Source: Caldalkalibacillus salinus
GTDB lineage: Bacteria > Bacillota > Bacilli > Caldalkalibacillales > JCM-10596
Direction: 5' to 3'
Length of the DNA stretch: 64,000 bases
Assembly: GCF_016745835.1 (NCBI RefSeq)
Contig: NZ_JAERVL010000018.1
Span: 62,001 to 126,000 of the forward strand
Part shown: one piece after another, positions 1-8,456 of the stretch
Layout: each line of letters starts with the position of its first letter
Numbering within the stretch: the first letter of the stretch is position 1
The notes under the pieces: generated by a model
The model's input: the letters and a program-made list of their open reading frames with translations, nothing else
Told to the model about the DNA's origin: nothing
Database searches by the model: none
Position numbers and translations under genes: made by a program

Positions 1-480
1 GCTGTCATGGGATTAGCTAATATGCTAGCTGCACCCAAGCTCGGTAAAATAGGAGACCGATATGGCTCTCAGTTCGTCCTCTTCTTTGCCACGCTTGGCG
101 CTGCTGTTATGACCTTACCACAAGCATTCGTGTCGAGCTTATGGCAGCTCATTGCGATGAGGTTCCTCGTCGGTCTATGTATGGGTGGCATGTTACCTTC
201 CATACACGCCTTACTACGTCATTATGCACCTGAAGGTATGGAAAGTCGGACGTATAGTTATTCTAATTCTGCTATTTTCTTAGGTAATCTCATAGGACCT
301 ATCACTGGCGGTTTTCTAGCATCACTCTTTGGATTAAGCAGTATCTTTATCTACGCTACGATACTCTTAGTCATTTCAGCCCTTTGGGTGAAATGGACCG
401 TGATTCATCACATGAACCAAACGAGCGACACCAAACAGATTACAACCACTTCGCAGAATACAAACAACCCGTCCGTTTAA
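1..480 (+). CDS. MFS drug exporter, C-terminal part (MdtG-like), cut by window edge
   Basis: The reading frame is open to the first base, so the N-terminal half lies outside the window. About 159 residues remain, with four to five hydrophobic segments. The stretch GKIGDRYGSQ is the repeat of the MFS loop signature (G-x-x-x-D-R-x-G) that opens the second six-helix half, and MRFLVGLCMGGMLPS resembles the next helix of MdtG/YttB-type drug:proton antiporters of Bacillaceae. A short polar Thr/Asn-rich tail ends the protein. The likely role is proton-driven efflux at the cytoplasmic membrane; the substrate cannot be read from the sequence. A shared terminator follows, facing the convergent sigma-factor operon. 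Confidence 0.8.
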   Translation, partial: AVMGLANMLAAPKLGKIGDRYGSQFVLFFATLGAAVMTLPQAFVSSLWQLIAMRFLVGLCMGGMLPSIHALLRHYAPEGMESRTYSYSNSAIFLGNLIGPITGGFLASLFGLSSIFIYATILLVISALWVKWTVIHHMNQTSDTKQITTTSQNTNNPSV

Positions 481-551
481 GTCTCATACTGTTTGAGCAT
501 AAGTTTAGATATTGTTCGAAAAGATCAAATAACTTAAACAGTGCCTTCACA

Positions 552-582
552 AAAAGAGCAGGTCCCTTCGGCCTGCTCTTTT
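552..582. terminator. bidirectional intrinsic terminator
   Basis: An 11-bp perfect stem (AAAAGAGCAGG / CCTGCTCTTTT) around a 9-nt loop lies between two convergent transcription units. The A/T ends of the stem give a U run in both directions, so it can end both the MFS gene and the sigma-factor operon. Confidence 0.85.
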
Positions 583-602
583 GTTTACGTTTATTGTTTA
601 TT

Positions 603-1523
603 TCATCTATCAAAAACTTCTGCCGTAATACTGCCAGAGTTCGTTTCCAAGTAAAGCGTGTTCGACGCTTCCGGTAACTGCCTTATGGCTCGTGTTTGCT
701 GTTCATTTATGTCTGACCAAAAGGTTTCATTTTCGTGAATGTGACCGTGAAATGCGTTGGCATGGACATTGACGTCTTCTTGATTATTTACCCGTGCTGA
801 GATGGACCGACTCTTAATGTGCCAATCTTGCTGTATGGCGTCCACTTTTATCGTCGTATCGCTGTTCACCATGTCCCCATTTACGCTTAAATGGTGAGGA
901 ATGGCGATACTAATTTGACCTCGTGCAGGTGGGTGAAAGAATAACTTGTTTTGAACATTGTTTAATGTGATATACATCGTTTGCCCTTCAATTGAAGTCT
1001 GAATCGTATTTTCTATTAAAGCACGTGCCTGCGTTTCACTCTCTGCAAAAATATTTCTCCAATTGGAGTGGATTAACATTCGGTCACTGTCTGTCGTCTC
1101 CAGCTGTAGCGCTGCCACTTCACTTCCTACGATCATAACCTCCTCGACTTGGTCTGGGATATCTTGTTCAACGGGGGTACTTTGAATACTATAGGACTGA
1201 CTTGCAAGCGTTTGATGGGCAAAAGTGACCACACCAGACTCTTGGAAAGCATACAGAAAGAGTGTTGCAAATGAAAATAGGATCACAATGAAGATGGACA
1301 GGATATCATAACGAATCTTTCCGTTTTCGTGTGACGCTTCGCTTGATTTTGTTCGTTTAACACCCCACAGAATTTCTCCCCCGATCAAAATCAATAAGAG
1401 TGGCCACCAGTTTAATAACTGACTTACCACGGAAAAATCAAAAAATAACTGAAGTAACAACCCTAATCCTAAACAGACGAACAGTATGCCGGCACTCGTT
1501 GTTCCTACTCGATAATTACTCAT
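603..1523 (-). CDS. membrane protein with LiaI/LiaF-like N-terminus, last gene of ECF sigma operon
   Basis: A 306-residue protein. Two hydrophobic hairpin-like segments near residues 8-28 and 35-53 (LLNWWPLLLILIGGEILWG) match the LiaI/LiaF-like transmembrane module, and a third membrane segment lies near 75-95. The remaining 200 residues should be extracytoplasmic, with alternating beta-strand character as in DUF4097-like or LiaF C-terminal domains. It starts 8 bp inside the preceding membrane-protein gene and is the last of four genes behind the ECF sigma factor, so a part in sensing envelope stress or tuning the anti-sigma factor is an inference. The ATG is preceded by GAAGGGA. No catalytic motif was seen. 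Confidence 0.7.
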   Translation of the reverse strand: MSNYRVGTTSAGILFVCLGLGLLLQLFFDFSVVSQLLNWWPLLLILIGGEILWGVKRTKSSEASHENGKIRYDILSIFIVILFSFATLFLYAFQESGVVTFAHQTLASQSYSIQSTPVEQDIPDQVEEVMIVGSEVAALQLETTDSDRMLIHSNWRNIFAESETQARALIENTIQTSIEGQTMYITLNNVQNKLFFHPPARGQISIAIPHHLSVNGDMVNSDTTIKVDAIQQDWHIKSRSISARVNNQEDVNVHANAFHGHIHENETFWSDINEQQTRAIRQLPEASNTLYLETNSGSITAEVFDR

Positions 1524-2034
1524 GGTCTTTCCCTTCTTTCATCGCTTGACTCTCACCCTGCTCTGTACTTGATTTTCTAGACTTCAAGAGACGTGTACCA
1601 ATGAAAATGAATATCGCAGCTATAAAAGCGTCCCTCAGTTGGTAATACGGCAAGCGATAATCAAAAGCGATACGCATAATATCTCTCGTCATTGGTACGA
1701 GAAATTTCTCAAACATGATAAATACACCGAGTACAATGAGAGCGTATGCCACCCACCGATGGTTGAGACGCTCAAATCTAAGCATTTGTAAAGGTTCATC
1801 CTCAATGACCCCTTCATTGACACGCTGACGAGCCTGTAAAGCGTCAAAAAAACTGTAGAACCAGATGACCGGTAACATCACCATTAACGCATCAATTCTA
1901 ATAAAGTGAATGACGAAAGCAGAACCAAAAAACAACAACATGAATTGCAACCCGCGAGTCATGAGACCAAGGTATAAATGTCCCACACCAGGTACAAATG
2001 AGAGTATTAATGTGGCAAATTTACTTTTTTCCAA
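1516..2034 (-). CDS. small polytopic membrane protein of the sigma-factor operon
   Basis: A 172-residue protein with four or five hydrophobic segments. The N-terminus has a TM2-domain flavour (FVPGVGHLYLGLMTRGLQF, with the Pro-Gly-x-Gly-x-x-Tyr-x-Gly pattern), and the C-terminus is a charged cytoplasmic tail. The start codon is TTG, supported by an AAGGAGG about 8 nt upstream. It lies 21 bp after the anti-sigma gene and overlaps the next gene by 8 bp, so it is co-transcribed with the sigma factor. Function is unknown; in Bacillaceae such small membrane proteins often accompany ECF sigma/anti-sigma pairs. Confidence 0.7.
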   Translation of the reverse strand: MEKSKFATLILSFVPGVGHLYLGLMTRGLQFMLLFFGSAFVIHFIRIDALMVMLPVIWFYSFFDALQARQRVNEGVIEDEPLQMLRFERLNHRWVAYALIVLGVFIMFEKFLVPMTRDIMRIAFDYRLPYYQLRDAFIAAIFIFIGTRLLKSRKSSTEQGESQAMKEGKDHE

Positions 2035-2055
2035 GTAAAATCCTCCTTTTTATTT

Positions 2056-2556
2056 CTATGAATCGACGCTATCGATTAACCATTCCCACCAATCTAGAGG
2101 TGTTTGTTGTAGACGTGTCAGCCAAGAATCGGTCTGAGCTGTGATCACTTCAGTTTGGTCCATGGCATGAACAAATTGGTCAAAAAAACCAAACGTGTAG
2201 ATCAGGAAAGCGAATGATGCCGCAACCGCGTAATGGAAAAACGTTGTGAAATCACGGTCCTTCTTCTTTTTCACTATGACAGGAGCTTCTTGGTCAGCTT
2301 TGGAGGAAGCATTGTCGACTTTGGCTGAATGCATGACAGGAGTCGATTTAATATCAGCCATGACGTCTTCAACGATATCTGGCGCTGGCCCTATCGCCTC
2401 TTCTAATTGATCTAAGTGAAGCTGAATGGCATGTTCGTAATAAGTTAAACAAGAATCACATTCGGCGAGATGCGCTTCTAATTGGTCCGCTTCCACTACT
2501 GACACTTGCTGGTTCACATAACGTTCCCAGTCCTCGTAACGATAAAGACAATTCAT
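2056..2556 (-). CDS. anti-sigma factor with zinc-finger (zf-HC2) domain
   Basis: A 166-residue protein. The N-terminal region carries the H-x3-C-x2-C zinc motif (HLAECDSC, residues about 29-36) of the anti-sigma zinc-finger family, followed by a charged linker and one membrane segment near residues 108-126, then a short extracytoplasmic part. This is the classic layout of a membrane-bound anti-sigma factor that holds its ECF sigma factor at the membrane. The ATG overlaps the sigma-factor stop codon (ATGA), so the two are translationally coupled. AGGAGG lies at the end of the sigma gene. The cognate partner is almost certainly the upstream sigma factor; the inducing signal is unknown. Confidence 0.85.
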   Translation of the reverse strand: MNCLYRYEDWERYVNQQVSVVEADQLEAHLAECDSCLTYYEHAIQLHLDQLEEAIGPAPDIVEDVMADIKSTPVMHSAKVDNASSKADQEAPVIVKKKKDRDFTTFFHYAVAASFAFLIYTFGFFDQFVHAMDQTEVITAQTDSWLTRLQQTPLDWWEWLIDSVDS

Positions 2557-3128
2557 GACTTAACCTCCTCCTTCCACATCACCTTTAGCTTCTGTCTGGC
2601 ACGGTATAATCGAGATTCTATCGTTTTCGTTTCTACACCTTCGTGTAAGGCGATCTCCTGGTAGCTTTTCTGCTCAAAATAGTAGGCATATATAGCCTGT
2701 CGATACACATCAGGTAATTTTTTTAGATACTGATGAATGGTTGACTTAGACTCCTGATCCAACAAAGCGACTAACGGATCGGGGTTGGGATTGTCCTTCG
2801 CCTCGTCTACGATATCATGCACATAAGACACTGGTGTAGGTTGTTTCTTTCGCTTGTAATCTAGGGCTTTATTAATGGCAATCCGTGTCACCCATGTAGA
2901 AAACGATGCGCCCTGTTTAAAGTGTTCGAGTGATCGATAAGCTGAGAGGAAAGCTTCTTGAGTGAGATCCTTTGCTTCTTCACGGTCTTTAACGATATTA
3001 AATATAGCGTAATACACCCTCTTTTGGTAACGCTGAATGAATGCTTGGTAAGCCTGTTTATCTCCTGCTAGTATGCTTTGAATAGATTGATATTCACAAA
3101 TAAGCTTCCCTCCTTTCGACCCTCTCAC
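2553..3128 (-). CDS. ECF-type RNA polymerase sigma factor
   Basis: A 191-residue frame with region 2 (RYQKRVYYAIFNIVKDREEAKDL and QEAFLSAYR, then FSTWVTRIAINKALDYKR for -10 recognition) and region 4 (LPDVYRQAIYAYYFEQKSYQEIA, a -35-binding helix-turn-helix). It resembles the SigW/SigM class. The frame given here begins at a GTG that lacks a good ribosome site. A strong AAAGGAGGG lies inside it at 3109-3117, and the first codon at proper spacing is ATT at 3099-3101, giving a protein that begins (I/M)CEYQSIQ, which is where family members usually start. Translation from ATT at 3101 is therefore possible. The anti-sigma gene overlaps the stop. Confidence 0.85.
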   Translation of the reverse strand: MRGSKGGKLICEYQSIQSILAGDKQAYQAFIQRYQKRVYYAIFNIVKDREEAKDLTQEAFLSAYRSLEHFKQGASFSTWVTRIAINKALDYKRKKQPTPVSYVHDIVDEAKDNPNPDPLVALLDQESKSTIHQYLKKLPDVYRQAIYAYYFEQKSYQEIALHEGVETKTIESRLYRARQKLKVMWKEEVKS

Positions 3129-3134
3129 CTATTA

Positions 3135-3155
3135 GACGTAACACCCTCACGTTAC
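3135..3155 (-). promoter_or_regulatory. possible autoregulated ECF promoter segment
   Basis: Reading the minus strand toward the sigma gene, GTAAC-8 nt-GTTAC is followed directly by CGTC. CGTC is the usual -10 core of ECF promoters and AAC the usual -35 core, but the spacing (12 nt between AAC and CGTC) is shorter than the usual 15-17, so the assignment is tentative. If CGTC is the -10 element, transcription would begin near 3127-3129, at the GTG of the longest frame, which would favour the later ATT start. Confidence 0.3.
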
Positions 3156-3194
3156 CCCTGCAAAAAAATAATATTTTTTCTGGAGTAGGAAATA

Positions 3195-3218
3195 AGACAA
3201 TATCGTCGAATATTGTCT
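3195..3218. promoter_or_regulatory. 24-bp palindrome between divergent sigma operon and yfhO-like gene
   Basis: Two perfect 9-bp arms (AGACAATAT / ATATTGTCT) flank CGTCGA. The element sits about 75 bp upstream of the sigma gene and 115 bp upstream of the divergent gene. There is no T run on either side, so it looks more like a protein-binding site than a terminator. No regulator is assigned. Confidence 0.5.
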
Positions 3219-3260
3219 ATGCGTGTAAAAATCTGGCGCTCAAACGCCCGACCGCTCCAC

Positions 3261-3315
3261 AATCATCTGCTACAAATCCAAATAAAATCATCTGCTACAA
3301 ATGCAAATAAAATCA
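3261..3315. repeat. 25-bp tandem repeat, 2.2 copies
   Basis: The unit AATCATCTGCTACAAATCCAAATAA is repeated at 3286 with one change (CC to GC), and a third partial copy (AATCA) follows at 3311. It lies just upstream of the ribosome site of the YfhO-like gene, inside its presumed 5-prime leader. Confidence 0.8.
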
Positions 3316-3334
3316 ACATAACTAAGGTGGTAAC

Positions 3335-6019
3335 ATGACACAAAATAATATGACAAAAAATAGTCAACATTTACTCAATGCGCAGGCGACTAGTCGCCCT
3401 CAGTTTGGTGTTTATATAGGTGCCTTTTTATTTCCTACTCTATTAATGAGCCTCTACTTTTTTGTACTATATGGCGCCTATCCGATAGGTGATTTGACAA
3501 TTCTTAGGATTGACTTATTTCACCAGTATGTGCATTTTTATAGCTATTTTAAGGAAGCGTTGACCACAAGCAGCAGCTTTTTATATAGTTGGCACTCTGG
3601 GTTTGGGGCCAATCACATTGGCACGCTGGCCTACTACACTGCTAGTCCATTTATGTTCCTTTTATTATTATTTCCGAAAGCTTACTTGCCTGAAGCAGTG
3701 GCATTGATGGTCCTTTTAAAAGTAGGTTGTATGTCAATGGCTATGTGTTATCTGATCAGGAAGAAGTTCAACCTGGAAACGTTAGAGACGGTCATCTTCT
3801 CCACCTTTTATGCCCTTATGGCCTTTAGCGTTGTCAATTATCATAATGTGATGTGGCTAGATGGGCTCATCTGGTTACCCATACTCGTCTTAACCATTGA
3901 CTTACTCTTAAAAGAACAAGTCATCACGCCTTTTATGCTCATTCTCTCTCTATTGTTTATATCTAACTTCTATATTTCGTATATGGTTGGCTGTTTTATC
4001 TTCTTGTATTTTATCACGAACCTTGTGCAGCGCGGTCAACAGTGGGCTAAAGATCAAAAAATAAAGATTTGCGTTAAATTCTTTTTGGGGACGCTTATTG
4101 CGGCGGGCATATCAGCGTTCCTTACTCTACCAACCTATCAACAACTGACAACTGCGGGTAGTGGGGTGACGCACAACGGTTTCAGCCCTAATTTTAACAG
4201 TCTCGTATTTATTCAAAATCTATTCAGTGGTTTCTACGATTCTATATTATCGGGAACACCTTATATCTATGTTGGCACCTTTGTTCTCTTATTAGTGCCC
4301 TTATATTTTTTCAATCGTGGTATTGCCCTGTCTCATAAGATAACATGGGGCATCATCCTTGGTATATTACTCGTCAGTCTGCAAATCCCTTTCCTTGAAT
4401 GGACATGGCACGGATTTGCCTCACCAAATAACTATCTATATCGCTTTAGTTTTCTAGTGTCTTTTGTCTTACTGTATTTAAGTATTGTGGCATTGACACA
4501 AATCAAGCATATCAGTAAGTCTACTTTGGTCGGTTTATACGGGTTTATTCTCAGTGGTATAGGTCTAGCGCAATGGATGAACGTCATAGACGTCAATCTA
4601 GTGATGAACTTAATCCTCATATCGTTATTCTTTGTTTACTTACTGTTATACATCATGAACTATAAACGTTTCTTATATATCTTGCTCCTCATCTATGCCA
4701 TAGGTGAACTGACCTTTAACAGTGCCACTAGCTTTATCGCCCTTTCACAGGAGACCGGTTCTGTGCCGAGAGAGATGTTTGATGCTTATGAGGCGTATGA
4801 GCAAGCGGTGCAAGTGATTAATCACCAAGACTTAGAAGGTCAGCATGGATTGTATCGTGCAACTAACGACCTTAAAACAACACCTAATGATGGTCTTTTA
4901 CTAGGATATAGCGACTTTAATCAATTCAATTCTATGTTACGGGAAGATTTTGCTGAAAGCATAAACAAATTAGGCCTGCACATCTCAAAGGCCGTGTACA
5001 GAGAAAATGGGGCAACGGTATTTACTGACTCGCTTCTGGGTTTGTCCTACTATATAAGTGCTGAAGACGACGTCAGAAGCGGGTATTACGTTCCGTTTGC
5101 GGAGCATCAAAATCTGACCCTATATCGGAATGACCTGGCCTTACCTGTGGGTTTCACGGTTGACGAAAATTTTGGCCATATAACATTAGATGATATGGAT
5201 CAACCGTTTGAAAACCAAAACAAGGTGTATCAAGCCTTAAGCGGACGTGATGAACCATTATTCAAAGCTTTGGACCCTGAGCAAGTGACGACAACATATG
5301 AAAATGTAGCGGACATTGAGCAAGAGCAAGGGCGTATGATATTAACACGTGAGAATGAGCATGCCCCACTGACAATTAAACATACGCTGGATGTGAGAGA
5401 GGAAAATACACTGATGTATGCCTACATCACCATGCCCGCTATGTGGAAGCAGTATTTAAATTTCTCTGATATCGTACCAGAAACATACGTTAATGGCGTT
5501 CTGATAGAAGAATATCCTAGATACGAACATGAGGGTATATTAGACATGGGGACCTTCTCTCAAGGACAGGTGACGATGACAATTAACATCGATGCAGACG
5601 ATTTCACCTATGAAGAGATGCAATTCTATGGTTTAGATATCTCGGCTTATCCCACTATGGTAGAACACATCGATGTCCAGGGTTTAGATGTTACTTTACG
5701 AGAAGGTAACAGATTACAGGGAACGGTCAAAGCTGAAAATGACCATGATTTTCTCTTCCTCACTATCCCCTGGGATGAAGGTTGGCGTGTGAAGGTAAAC
5801 GGTGAGACGATACAACCTAAGAAGCTCTTGGGTGGGTTTATGGGCATCCCTACAACGGTCGGCGAAAACGACATAGACATGACTTTTATACCGCAGGGAT
5901 TTCTCACTGGGTGTATCACGTCATTCGTAAGCTTGATTCTACTTGGCTTAATCGCTAGAAAAGAGTACGTTTCGTGGAAAAAGAAAACAACACAAACCTC
6001 TACTAAAATGAACCTGTAA
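3335..6019 (+). CDS. yfhO: YfhO family membrane protein
   Basis: An 894-residue protein with a long hydrophobic N-terminal half (about a dozen membrane helices up to residue 465) that includes DLFHQYVHFYSYFKE and the NYHNVMWLDGLIWLP loop typical of the YfhO family (a GT-C-like fold). A large extracytoplasmic beta-rich domain follows (about 475-860), with one last helix near 865-885 and a basic tail. In Bacillus subtilis YfhO acts with CsbB to add sugar to lipoteichoic acid outside the membrane; whether this paralog does the same is inference, as no csbB-like gene is adjacent. ATG is preceded by AAGGTGG. A terminator follows. Confidence 0.85.
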   Translation: MTQNNMTKNSQHLLNAQATSRPQFGVYIGAFLFPTLLMSLYFFVLYGAYPIGDLTILRIDLFHQYVHFYSYFKEALTTSSSFLYSWHSGFGANHIGTLAYYTASPFMFLLLLFPKAYLPEAVALMVLLKVGCMSMAMCYLIRKKFNLETLETVIFSTFYALMAFSVVNYHNVMWLDGLIWLPILVLTIDLLLKEQVITPFMLILSLLFISNFYISYMVGCFIFLYFITNLVQRGQQWAKDQKIKICVKFFLGTLIAAGISAFLTLPTYQQLTTAGSGVTHNGFSPNFNSLVFIQNLFSGFYDSILSGTPYIYVGTFVLLLVPLYFFNRGIALSHKITWGIILGILLVSLQIPFLEWTWHGFASPNNYLYRFSFLVSFVLLYLSIVALTQIKHISKSTLVGLYGFILSGIGLAQWMNVIDVNLVMNLILISLFFVYLLLYIMNYKRFLYILLLIYAIGELTFNSATSFIALSQETGSVPREMFDAYEAYEQAVQVINHQDLEGQHGLYRATNDLKTTPNDGLLLGYSDFNQFNSMLREDFAESINKLGLHISKAVYRENGATVFTDSLLGLSYYISAEDDVRSGYYVPFAEHQNLTLYRNDLALPVGFTVDENFGHITLDDMDQPFENQNKVYQALSGRDEPLFKALDPEQVTTTYENVADIEQEQGRMILTRENEHAPLTIKHTLDVREENTLMYAYITMPAMWKQYLNFSDIVPETYVNGVLIEEYPRYEHEGILDMGTFSQGQVTMTINIDADDFTYEEMQFYGLDISAYPTMVEHIDVQGLDVTLREGNRLQGTVKAENDHDFLFLTIPWDEGWRVKVNGETIQPKKLLGGFMGIPTTVGENDIDMTFIPQGFLTGCITSFVSLILLGLIARKEYVSWKKKTTQTSTKMNL

Positions 6020-6030
6020 TTTGGTTTAAC

Positions 6031-6081
6031 AAAAGCTGGTTAAGGCCACGCCCCTAATAGCGTGTAGCCTGACCAGCTTTT
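6031..6081. terminator. intrinsic terminator after yfhO-like gene
   Basis: Outer stem AAAAGCTGGT / ACCAGCTTTT, with an inner CACGC / GCGTG stem. A/T ends on both sides allow function in both directions, for this gene and for the convergent M42 peptidase gene. Confidence 0.75.
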
Positions 6082-6196
6082 CAATGATCTTACATTATTG
6101 GTTCATTTATTAGCCTTTTTGTAGTACTAAAAATTGGGCCATCACGGTCTTTTTAGTCTAGGTTTAGTCTAGGCTTTTGTCTGTCAGTTATAATCC

Positions 6197-7273
6197 TCAC
6201 TCTGATTCTTCGAAAACGACAGGTCTAAGGTCTTCAGTCCCCTCAAGCGACGAGATCATCTCGACTAACAAGTCAATCTCTTCATTAATATCTTTCAGGC
6301 TGACTGTTTCAACTGGGGAATGCATGTACCGGAGTGGTAAAGAAACAAGTGCGACTGGCACCCCTTGTCCTGTTAAACGCATCCGATCTGCATCCGTTCC
6401 AGTCGAACGAGGGGTAAGCTCATACTGGACGTTAATTTGTCTTTTCGCTGCTGCTCTCTCTAACCATTCATTCACTTTGACATGAATCGGTGCGCCTTTC
6501 GCTAATACTGGCCCACCGTCTAGTTTGATATCACCATACTTATTGGTGTTAACACCCGGATAGTCTGTGGCAAAAGTGACATCGCAAGCCATGGCTATAG
6601 AAGGTTTAATGCCAGCCGCTGCAAAGTAGGCGCCTCCTAAATTCGTCTCTTCATTAACAGTGCTCACAGCATATACACCGACTTTCGGTTTCTGCTCGGC
6701 GAGTTTGCGACACACCTCAGCCACAATAAAAGCACCTGTACGATTATCTAACCCTCGACCACTCACTCTGTTATTTAGTAGAATTTCTGGGTCTCTTTTA
6801 TACACAACCAAGTCCCCGATCTGTACATAGGGTTCAACCTCTTCTTTACTCTTTGCGCCACAGTCAATATACAGGTCTTCGTAATCAAAGTCATCCTTAA
6901 TCCCACCGTGGTGCTCCGCATTGACACCGATCACCCCTACGAGTGATTTGCTTTTCCCTCGTATCGTGACCTTCATTCCAATAGCAGGCTTATGGCTAAT
7001 CCCACCCACTTTAGAAAAACGCAGGAAGCCATTATCGTCTATTTTATTAATAACAAAGGCGATCTCATCTATATGGCCTGCAAGAAGTACTTTAAATGGG
7101 GCTTTAGGGTTAAGCGTTGCATAAGCGTTTCCAGCATGGTCCGTATGAACTTCATCAGCAAATGGATGTACGTACTTGAGCCATTTTTTCTGAATGTCCA
7201 TTTCCATACCTGACGGTGAAGGCGTTCTGAGTAGTTCCATTAAAAAGTCTTCAGACGATTGTTTCATTGTCAT
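6197..7273 (-). CDS. M42 family metallopeptidase (glutamyl aminopeptidase type)
   Basis: A 358-residue cytosolic aminopeptidase with two co-catalytic metal ions. Visible ligands and catalytic residues, in order: H67-x-D69 (AGHIDE), D176 (GRGLDNR), the base and ligand pair E208-E209 (NEETNLGG), D231 (ACDVTFATD) and the late His of MHSPVE. The length is normal for the family (about 350). The frame extends upstream to 7294, but the GGAGGA at 7278-7283 points to the ATG at 7273, so that start is used. M42 enzymes trim N-terminal residues from short peptides and often form dodecameric shells. The old name endoglucanase M for this family is misleading. It may share a transcript with the hydroxyacid dehydrogenase 80 bp upstream. 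Confidence 0.9.
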   Translation of the reverse strand: MTMKQSSEDFLMELLRTPSPSGMEMDIQKKWLKYVHPFADEVHTDHAGNAYATLNPKAPFKVLLAGHIDEIAFVINKIDDNGFLRFSKVGGISHKPAIGMKVTIRGKSKSLVGVIGVNAEHHGGIKDDFDYEDLYIDCGAKSKEEVEPYVQIGDLVVYKRDPEILLNNRVSGRGLDNRTGAFIVAEVCRKLAEQKPKVGVYAVSTVNEETNLGGAYFAAAGIKPSIAMACDVTFATDYPGVNTNKYGDIKLDGGPVLAKGAPIHVKVNEWLERAAAKRQINVQYELTPRSTGTDADRMRLTGQGVPVALVSLPLRYMHSPVETVSLKDINEEIDLLVEMISSLEGTEDLRPVVFEESE

Positions 7274-7355
7274 GTCGTCCTCCTTTATAACCAATGGTTG
7301 TCAATATCTCATAAATGTCGTGTTGTATCATAAATCATAAAGCCTAAAAAGATAA

Positions 7356-8318
7356 TTAACGATTGACCACGTTAATAGGGTCCCCTTGTAAGAATTGATA
7401 AGCGTTGTTCACTGCAATATTCATCAGTCTCGTCCGCGCTTCAACTGACGCCCACGCCATGTGCGGAGTCATGATACAATTCTTCACGCCGTACAGAGGA
7501 TGTTCAGCTTGAGGCGGCTCAGTTGAAAGGACGTCTAATGCGGCCCCAGCGATCCGCTTTTCGTCTAATGCTTTTGCCAAATCCTCTTCAACGATGAGCT
7601 TTCCGCGGGCTGTATTAAGGAGCAACGCCTCCTTTTTCATCATTGATAGCGTATGTCGGTTAATCATCCCTTCCGTCTCAGTCGTTAATGGGCAGTGTAG
7701 ACTGACGATGTCCGCACATTTGAACACTTGATCTAAATCTGTTGCCCACTCAAACCGTTCATATGGTGGTGTGCCTCCGGGTGAACGACGATACGCCATC
7801 ACATTCATTCCCATTACATTGGCGATCTTTCCAACCTGTTCTCCTATAGCCCCATAGCCTATAATTCCCATCGTTTTCCCCTGGAGCTCTATTTGCGGTG
7901 TCAGCCAAAAAGAAAAATCCGATGTTTCTGACCATTGTCCTGCGTGTACTGCATCGCTGTGTTTTTGCACACGATGGGCCAGAGAGAGAAGTAAGGCAAA
8001 AGTGAACTGAGCAACTGATGCTGTTCCGTAAGTAGGGATGTTGGTGACCACGACTTCATGCTGTATTGCACTATGTATATCAACTTGATCAAACCCAGTT
8101 GCTAAAACCCCAATGTATTTTAATTTGGGACAAGCTTGTATCGTTTCTGCACTAATAGGGGTCTTATTGGTCAAAATGAGGTTCGCTTCCTTTGCCCTTG
8201 GGATAATGTCTGCTTGAGATGTTCGATCATAAACGGTCACATCGCCAAGATGCTCAAGGCCTTGCCAACTTAGGTCTCCTGGATTTAAAGTATAGCCATC
8301 TAGCACAACAATCTTCAT
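7356..8318 (-). CDS. D-2-hydroxyacid dehydrogenase (glycerate/hydroxypyruvate reductase type)
   Basis: A 320-residue NAD(P)-dependent dehydrogenase that interconverts 2-keto acids and D-2-hydroxyacids. The Rossmann motif GYGAIG lies at residues 154-159. The catalytic triad is readable as R238 (NTARG), E267 (STEPP) and H286 (TPHMAW). The N-terminal TNKTPI and LATGFDQVD segments are those of the glycerate dehydrogenase subgroup, so glycerate or hydroxypyruvate is the likeliest substrate pair. Longer in-frame starts exist up to 8375, but the TAGGAGG just upstream fits the ATG at 8318 and the protein then begins MKIVVLDG, the normal family start. Confidence 0.88.
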   Translation of the reverse strand: MKIVVLDGYTLNPGDLSWQGLEHLGDVTVYDRTSQADIIPRAKEANLILTNKTPISAETIQACPKLKYIGVLATGFDQVDIHSAIQHEVVVTNIPTYGTASVAQFTFALLLSLAHRVQKHSDAVHAGQWSETSDFSFWLTPQIELQGKTMGIIGYGAIGEQVGKIANVMGMNVMAYRRSPGGTPPYERFEWATDLDQVFKCADIVSLHCPLTTETEGMINRHTLSMMKKEALLLNTARGKLIVEEDLAKALDEKRIAGAALDVLSTEPPQAEHPLYGVKNCIMTPHMAWASVEARTRLMNIAVNNAYQFLQGDPINVVNR

Positions 8319-8456
8319 CCGGTACATCCTCCTATACCATGATATAAGTAAATAACACGCATCCTGCCGATGCATGTTATTATTTCAATTATCTGCTGTT
8401 CATTCTATCTTTTTTTCTACACTAGGACAATTTTGTCATATGATTCGCCTTAGGTT

